The translations under genes and the position numbers were made by a program. This document shows positions 58,637-64,000 of a DNA stretch of 64,000 nucleotides, one piece after another (the stretch's first letter is position 1; the number at the start of each line of letters is the position of its first letter). Origin of the DNA: Bisporella sp. PMI_857. Its lineage: Eukaryota; Ascomycota; Leotiomycetes; Helotiales; Helotiaceae. The notes under the pieces were generated by a model that did no database searches, was not told where the DNA came from, and saw only the letters and a program-made list of their open reading frames with translations. The stretch lies in assembly GCA_021307315.1 (NCBI GenBank), contig JAJSPD010000079.1:1-64000 (forward strand), in the 5' to 3' direction.

Positions 58637-59455
58637 ATGAATATGGGCCATCTTGATGTTCCTGGCGCATCCCTATTCTACGAGACTGGAGGGCAAGGGC
58701 CACTTCTGCTGCTGATTGCTGGAGCTAACGGGGATGGCCATATTTTCACAGAAGTGTCACAATATCTGACAGAGCGTTTCACGGTAGTGACGTACGATCG
58801 TCGTGGGTTTTCTCGCAGCCAGCTACATGGTCCGCAGAACTACGAGCTCCGGCTCGAGACGGACGCTGATGACGCTAGGCGTCTAGTCCAACATCTGTCT
58901 GACCAACCAGCCACAGTCTTTGGCAGCAGCTCTGGAGCAATTGTCGCCCTCGAACTCCTGATTCGCCATCCTTCAGTAGTTCGCAAGTTAGTCTCACACG
59001 AGGCACCAGCGGTAAATCTACTTCCTGATCCGGACGCGTCTAAATGGCGAGCTTTCTTCGGTGAGGTTTATGAAATCTACCACCAAGCAGGCATGGAACG
59101 GGGAATGCAGAAATTTGTTGCGGGGGTGCTGAGCGACCAGGAAGCTGGACGCATGAAGGAACGTGCAAAAAACGCCAACAGTGGTGAACGTAACCCCCAA
59201 AACCTCGCGTACTGGTATGAGCACGAGCTACGCCAGTATACATCAGTTAACGTTGATGTCGCCGCGCTTGCTACATTTTCTGATCGGCTTGTCCTTGCCG
59301 GAGGCCGTGAGTCCCGTGAGTATTTCCCCTACTTTCCGAATGCCGTCCTGGCCCTGAAATTTGGTTTGAGCATCTTGGAATTATCTGGAGGGCATCTTGG
59401 CTACGTTTTTCACGCAGCGCAGTTTGCCCAAGAACTCAGCGATGCACTTGCTTGA
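58637..59455 (+). CDS. Alpha/beta-hydrolase
   Basis: The gene is a single exon of 272 residues, or 270 from the second ATG. The fold marks are LLLIAGANGDGHIF (oxyanion region), FTVVTYDRRGFSRS, the nucleophile elbow VFGSSSGAIVAL (G-x-S-x-G), VRKLVSHEAPAVNLL, a lid region, and near the C-terminus LSGGHLGY with the catalytic His. The acid is probably the Asp or Glu before it (about RESREYFP). Close relatives that I recall are bacterial (actinomycete-like) as well as fungal. The lack of introns in an intron-rich neighbourhood makes acquisition from bacteria possible. The substrate is unknown. With the rhamnosidase, hydroxylase and VOC protein it may take part in breakdown of plant aromatics. Confidence 0.87.
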   Translation: MNMGHLDVPGASLFYETGGQGPLLLLIAGANGDGHIFTEVSQYLTERFTVVTYDRRGFSRSQLHGPQNYELRLETDADDARRLVQHLSDQPATVFGSSSGAIVALELLIRHPSVVRKLVSHEAPAVNLLPDPDASKWRAFFGEVYEIYHQAGMERGMQKFVAGVLSDQEAGRMKERAKNANSGERNPQNLAYWYEHELRQYTSVNVDVAALATFSDRLVLAGGRESREYFPYFPNAVLALKFGLSILELSGGHLGYVFHAAQFAQELSDALA

Positions 59456-59856
59456 AGGGAAAGAGTGTGGACTTCTGATGAGAATAAAATGTTGTGGCAT
59501 TGAATGGATTTAGGCCCCAGGAAGTATGACGTTATGAGAACGGAATACAAGTACATGCGAGGTGCTTATCCTCGAGTATCGGTTTTATTAACCGTTCCTG
59601 CCTCACGTACTTAGGCGAGGCTATCCTGATTTCCGACAGTTAAACCCCAAAGCCAGGATTATTAAGTTGGCATTATGAGAACAGCTTCTGAGAAATTGAG
59701 CCAGCTCTTTTGAGAGGGCCTCATGTCGAGAGATGTCATTTTGTACACCACACTGCAAGTATGATATTGTGATGAATGTTGAAATAGTATTTCTTATTCT
59801 TCGCAACTATTTCCTATAGACAAGCCTGAAATCCTTCAGATCCACTCCCACTTCTT
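59456..59856. other. Intergenic between convergent genes
   Basis: No coding content was seen. Confidence 0.5.
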
Positions 59857-62116
59857 TCAGAGCTGAGAGGTGAGCCTCGGATCGCACCTTTGGTGCTTGA
59901 ACTCCTCCCCGGTCTCATCGTTCATATACCAAGTCCATTTATTTATCCAAGCCACTGGCAAGGGACCTAATCTTGGGCCTTCTACATAGGTAGCACAAGA
60001 ATCGCCATCTAAATAGGCCCATGTTACTCTTCCACTATTCTTATGATATTTCCGCACTATTCTAAAATTACCCGGAAGCTGTCTTAGCAAGGTTTCACCA
60101 CTCATAACGCCTTGGCAGTACCCTTCTCCACCCATAACAAGCAGTTGTGCAGCAAGTTGTAGGCTTCTAGGGTCTCGCAGGTTTAAGAGATAAGTGAAAG
60201 CTGTTATCGAAATTGATTCTACGGGAGCGACAGAATGGTGACTTAATCGCTCTCCTTCCTTCCTTCAACTAACAGTAGGCATTCTTGGCTCCCCAAACAA
60301 GAAACAACCCCGCCCTGCATATCCTGTAAAGGGAGACGTCAGAGGAAATAAACAAATCCAAATCCAAATTTGCTCGCGAGGACGGATATAGGGCCGCCCT
60401 CTACTTTCATGCTTTAGCTTTTGAGATAGTAGGCTCCAAATTACAGACAGCTCTCAAACGACCTTCGATCTTATACTTGAAGGGATATTAAAAGTGACTC
60501 GGAGAGATAAGCCCTTACGATTGCGCTGCAGCACATGGTCTCTCTCCAGACTCTTTACTGGTAGCTCGTCATGTTCGGGGACTTATTCAACGTAGACGCA
60601 TCTACTCCAGGAGGGCAGCGACTTGACTTGAACCGTTTCTGCTGCCCAAGTTCCTAAAAACACTGTCCGCTGGCTGGCATGGACCCATAAATAACAATCA
60701 TATCGTTCCTGATTTGCAGATTTGCTCTTCCTCTCAGGATCAGGCGGCGCTTCGTCGGAAGTTTCGTCTGTACAAGAATTCCGGGGTTCGATTTTATCAC
60801 CGGCGATATCGCCAATAGATTGACTTTTGGAATCAATCTCATACTTCTTACCATTCGTCTCTGTACTGCATAACTTCGGTGGGCTTGATATTTCATCTGG
60901 ACTTGCGTCTGAGCTACTTTTGTGCAATTTGGCACTTTGCGTTGAGCCATCTAAAATAAATGCACCTGTGTGTTCACTGATATGTTCCTCCCGTATATCC
61001 ATGTCCCCCGCAAGGTTTCTATCAACCTTCGTGGTGGTAAAGCCTCCTGTCCCTGCATTAAAGGCAAAGTTCATGCGCCTTTCAACGGGTGAGGCGGTTG
61101 ACCTTGCCGTCTCCTTTTTAACGAGAGTCATATCCCCTTAAGGCGACATTGATATAGGTGGGGCTGAAGTGCTGTTCAAGTTCTCGATATCTCCGGCGGG
61201 GGATTAGAAGTAATACACGTTGGATCTCGATCTGCCACCTCTGAGCGTTGAGGTCCCACTTTGTGAGCGCCGTGTCGGGACAATATTCGAGCCTGGTCGT
61301 GAGGCCATTGGTAGGCCCGGCAGGGGAAGAATACCCTCGCTCTTTGCAGAAACCGTTGGTGATGCAGGAGTAGAACCTGCATAACCGCCTCTACAGTCTC
61401 TCTAGAAAGCGACGCAAAGCAAATTGGGAACCCGTCATTTAGGGCCCATTACCCGCCTCAACACTCTGACACTGGCCGCTCGCACCGTTATTCTCCATGC
61501 CGTCCAATTGTGCCCGCGTGTTTCGGATCTCGAGTTCCAGCATATGCGTCACTTGGATGGTCTGGGACGTATTCGCACTGCGCCTGTTAGCTGAGAACAC
61601 TGGTGGACATAACATAGAAATGACCGAAGACTTACAGATTCTCCGCCGCAAGAGCTACATCCACTGTCAGTTTATACGATGTCAAATGAGCCCGATATGC
61701 ATTGGCTTCCTTCTCCTTGAACTGCCACCAAAACCACGCCCACTTCGAGCGTCTAATATCCCCTGTCGGTTTCGTGTACTTACAGATCATCATTTATAAC
61801 TCCCGAAACGCCCACAAACAATGATGCAGCGGCTTTTGCAGGCTTTCGAATATCGGAACCACATTCTCAAGCAGCTCTTCAGCTTTGGATCTTGCAGTAA
61901 ACCTTGCAATGGTCCCAGAACGCCGCACAAGCTGCGGACATCTTGTGAGACGGCGAGAATATGTTTTGGGGCATTCTCAATGGCGTCTACGAGGTCGGAG
62001 ACGTCTTTGCTGATTCGGAAGACTTTGCTTACGATTGTTGTTACGTCAGCTATGATTGTGATGGGTGGGTTCGCGAGGCTGCGGCTGTGCTGTCCCTGTC
62101 TGTGGCGTGCGAGCAT
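59857..62116 (-). pseudogene. PigL_N-type fungal N-terminal domain protein, six in-frame stops and one frameshift
   Basis: Minus strand. The N-terminus (ADVTTIVSKVFRISKDVSDLV, DVRSLCGVLGPLQGLLQDPK) is the fungal signalling-type domain known from azaphilone cluster protein PigL (PF17111). It runs on through ENVVPIFESLQKPL, SKWAWFWWQFKEKEANAYRAHL, a splice at about 61637-61586, THMLELEIRNTRAQL, a second intron (GTAATG..TGCAG), a Ser/Arg-rich linker, and VPEHDELPVKSLERDHVLQR. The end is ITAFTYLLNLRDPRS and GPRLGPLPVAW.WYMNDETGEE. Stops lie at 61796-61794, 61206-61204, 61140-61138 and 60585-60583 (all TAA), and at 60456-60454 and 60267-60265 (TGA). The last five share one frame with the correct spacing. 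A 1-nt shift lies near 61880-61895. All six would be CAA or CGA before a C to T change. Confidence 0.8.
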
Positions 62117-62732
62117 AACAACCAGTTAATCTTTCCGGTGCTGTGGTTGTGCTGGACGGTGATGTTGTGAGGTTATGATCTGAGTCGGCCAGCGCCACAC
62201 ATCTGAAGGGTGGGGGTCAACCCCCCCATTTCCTCCTCCCCGTTTACTTCAGCCTTTTACGTCCGTGCGTCACGCCGAAAGCTCTTTGCAACCCCTCAAT
62301 AACTAGAGAGTATATAAGGTACTGATGCTTTAATAGTCGCCTGTACTAAATAAAATAGTACTGGGCGCATTGCAATGTTTATAATGCCAAAAATCTATGC
62401 AAAATATTAACGAATTCTTAAAAGTACAAGTACCAAGTCTAAGCATACACCGACGGAAAAGCTGGAATATTGGGGCATGTACAAAGTAAATCGCATATCA
62501 ACTGAAGGAGTCCATATTGTGGCGCTGCAGGCCGTCTATGTACTAACCCCACGCCAAGCAACCAGTAACACGAACAAAGCGCAGCCACTTCCAGAACTAG
62601 ACGCGAGCGCTAGGTCGTGGCTTTCAAGGTTCCCTCCCGCTGTGGATTCGTGTTAAACCCCCCTGTGTACTGCTTGGTGCTCCCAAACGTCGATGTCTCC
62701 ACATTTTAATTTAGAACTACCATCGCATCACA
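62117..62732. other. Intergenic between divergent genes
   Basis: A poly-C tract lies near 62220. The promoter of the short membrane protein is expected in the last 150 bases. Confidence 0.5.
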
Positions 62733-63161
62733 ATGAATACAAGCTTGGTTGCCCCGTTCTTGCTTTATAGCGTAGTACCGTCTATTTCTCTACCGGCTCC
62801 TTCCAATGTCAAAGATGTTATTCTCCCCGCAGGGGCTTCCAACCATGGAGACCCCAACCTGTTGTGCATCCCAGTCAAGTGGACGTATATTGCGATGTTC
62901 TTTGTTAGCAACTACGTCACTCATGATGCAGCTGTCGTGTCCCCGCCGGGTTATGGTCTCTTGGACGAGGTATGGATAGTAATAGAGGCCTTGTTATTTC
63001 CGGCGGTTGGTGGGGTACGAGGTATTCAAGCCATCAGGGGTCTCGCAATATTTACCTCATCAGACTTGAAGATGGCCTGTAGGGCAAATGCGGTATACGT
63101 GGTTGTAGAAGAGAGAATGCGAACTGGGTGTGAAGCTAGGTTTACAAAGCATCGTGGGTGA
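62733..63161 (+). CDS. Short fungal membrane protein, probably truncated
   Basis: The frame has 142 codons. A signal-like start (MNTSLVAPFLLYSVVPSISL) is followed by the block GDPNLLCIPVKWTYIAMFFVSNYVTHDAAV, then LLDEVWIVIEALLFPAVGGVRGIQAI and SSDLKMACRANAVYVVV. These match the N-terminal part of an uncharacterised fungal membrane family in which the protein continues for several hundred residues. Here it ends after KHRG. Either an exon boundary is missed near 63120 or the gene is truncated. Function is unknown. Confidence 0.6.
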   Translation: MNTSLVAPFLLYSVVPSISLPAPSNVKDVILPAGASNHGDPNLLCIPVKWTYIAMFFVSNYVTHDAAVVSPPGYGLLDEVWIVIEALLFPAVGGVRGIQAIRGLAIFTSSDLKMACRANAVYVVVEERMRTGCEARFTKHRG

Positions 63162-64000
63162 ATCTGTGTAGTGCGTTCAATGCAAGAAAGTACTAACAAC
63201 CCCGTCAGCAATATGCGGATTTATAACCGCGACACAGATGCTGGGCGAATATGGAGTGTGCACCCCTTTATTCCAACTGATTTGTAGCAGTACGTCGCTC
63301 AATGCCGTAATCAAGAAGTCTGTATTACCTTAAAAAGAAATAGTCATTACCCTGGTATTTTCTATATTACGGCGTGCTCATGCTTGTTTTGCAACCTTTT
63401 CGTTTCTTCATACTCAGGAATCGCAACCATCCCGGCCAGCCAAATTCATCTCGATAACATTCAGAAATTACACACCTAGGCTTACTCACCCCACTCCGCA
63501 GATCGGCTCCTATCCCTTGAGTACCGGGATGCTCTCATATGTAGCGAATAAGAACGTATAATGGTTGATAGAATCCCGCTCTTGAAGTTGGCTGACCCCT
63601 TGGCGTGGATGAACCATACTATTCCAGTCACCTATCAAGATCGTTCTGAGATCACAGCAGTCACCTGATGAAGATATGGGCGTGGCTGCGGCATTTGCAG
63701 AAACAGCCTAATTCTGTCCGTGAGGCATTACTCGACGCAATTCATCTTGTCCAACTTCAAAGTATCGACACCACTCTTCTCCGGCGTATTTGATTCGCCT
63801 TACCAGTTGTCTAGACTTTGAACGCGAAAGAAAGGTTTGTAAAGAACACATCTATCTTGTATTCAAGCTATGTCTAATTTCAAAGTGAAGTTATGCCAAC
63901 AGGGGATTCACGATCCTTAAACCCCAAAGCAACGGGCTACACTACACCAGAAATGCACCAAAGTAACAAAAGAAGAAGATTGCATCATCGGCTAGTTGTT
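63162..64000. other. 3' flank, no gene recognised
   Basis: The stretch may hold later exons of the preceding family, but no conserved block could be read. Nothing else was seen up to the window end. Confidence 0.45.

Noticed and set aside
1..64000. CRISPR array, rRNA, bacterial operon or integrated phage
   Set aside because: No regular spacer-repeat array, rRNA signature or prokaryotic gene order; introns and fungal families throughout.

Overview
The window looks like nuclear DNA of a filamentous ascomycete (Pezizomycotina; the gene families fit Leotiomycetes best, but that is inference). Genes have short introns (mostly 44-90 nt) with GT..AG ends and CTRAC-like branch points. Many families present are fungus-specific: HET, HeLo, PigL_N-like, DUF4360, and a PD-(D/E)XK-like family. 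There is no operon structure, rRNA, credible tRNA or CRISPR.

Layout. 0-7 kb: two related fungal coiled-coil/C-terminal membrane proteins (the first cut by the window edge). 7.4-9.4 kb: a housekeeping-type arginyl-tRNA synthetase. 10-12 kb: a zinc-finger relic and a small hypothetical gene. 12.5-14.6 kb: an intact HET-domain gene. 15-16.7 kb: a multi-pass membrane protein on the minus strand. 17-21 kb: a terminal-inverted-repeat (TIR) element with target-site duplication, then a broken HET gene. 23-28.6 kb: a PD-(D/E)XK-like gene with a microsatellite-encoded acidic tail, between decayed genes. 29.9-33.3 kb: a secreted DUF4360 protein, an NLR relic and a secreted CrtC/Diels-Alderase-like protein. 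34-35 kb: an NB-ARC relic beside an LTR piece. 35.6-42.2 kb: a divergent pair, a kinase-ankyrin-membrane gene and a HeLo-like/pseudokinase gene. 43.9-46 kb: a HET gene with one frameshift. 47.5-59.5 kb: a catabolic-looking group (VOC dioxygenase-like protein, flavin hydroxylase, GH78 rhamnosidase, alpha/beta hydrolase). 59.9-62.1 kb: a long PigL_N-like pseudogene. 62.7 kb: a short membrane protein.

Two themes stand out. First, the window is rich in self/non-self recognition and cell-death families, both intact and broken: HET, NB-ARC, a NACHT/WD-type helical region, HeLo and PigL_N. Second, most internal stops in the broken genes are TAA, TAG or TGA where CAA, CAG or CGA would restore the reading frame. 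Duplicated repeats also differ largely by C/T and G/A. Both facts fit repeat-induced point mutation (RIP). Intact genes such as ArgRS and the HeLo/kinase pair lie between the mutated tracts.

Exon boundaries were read by eye from frame continuity, splice signals and family resemblance. Family names rest on remembered motifs, not on a search.
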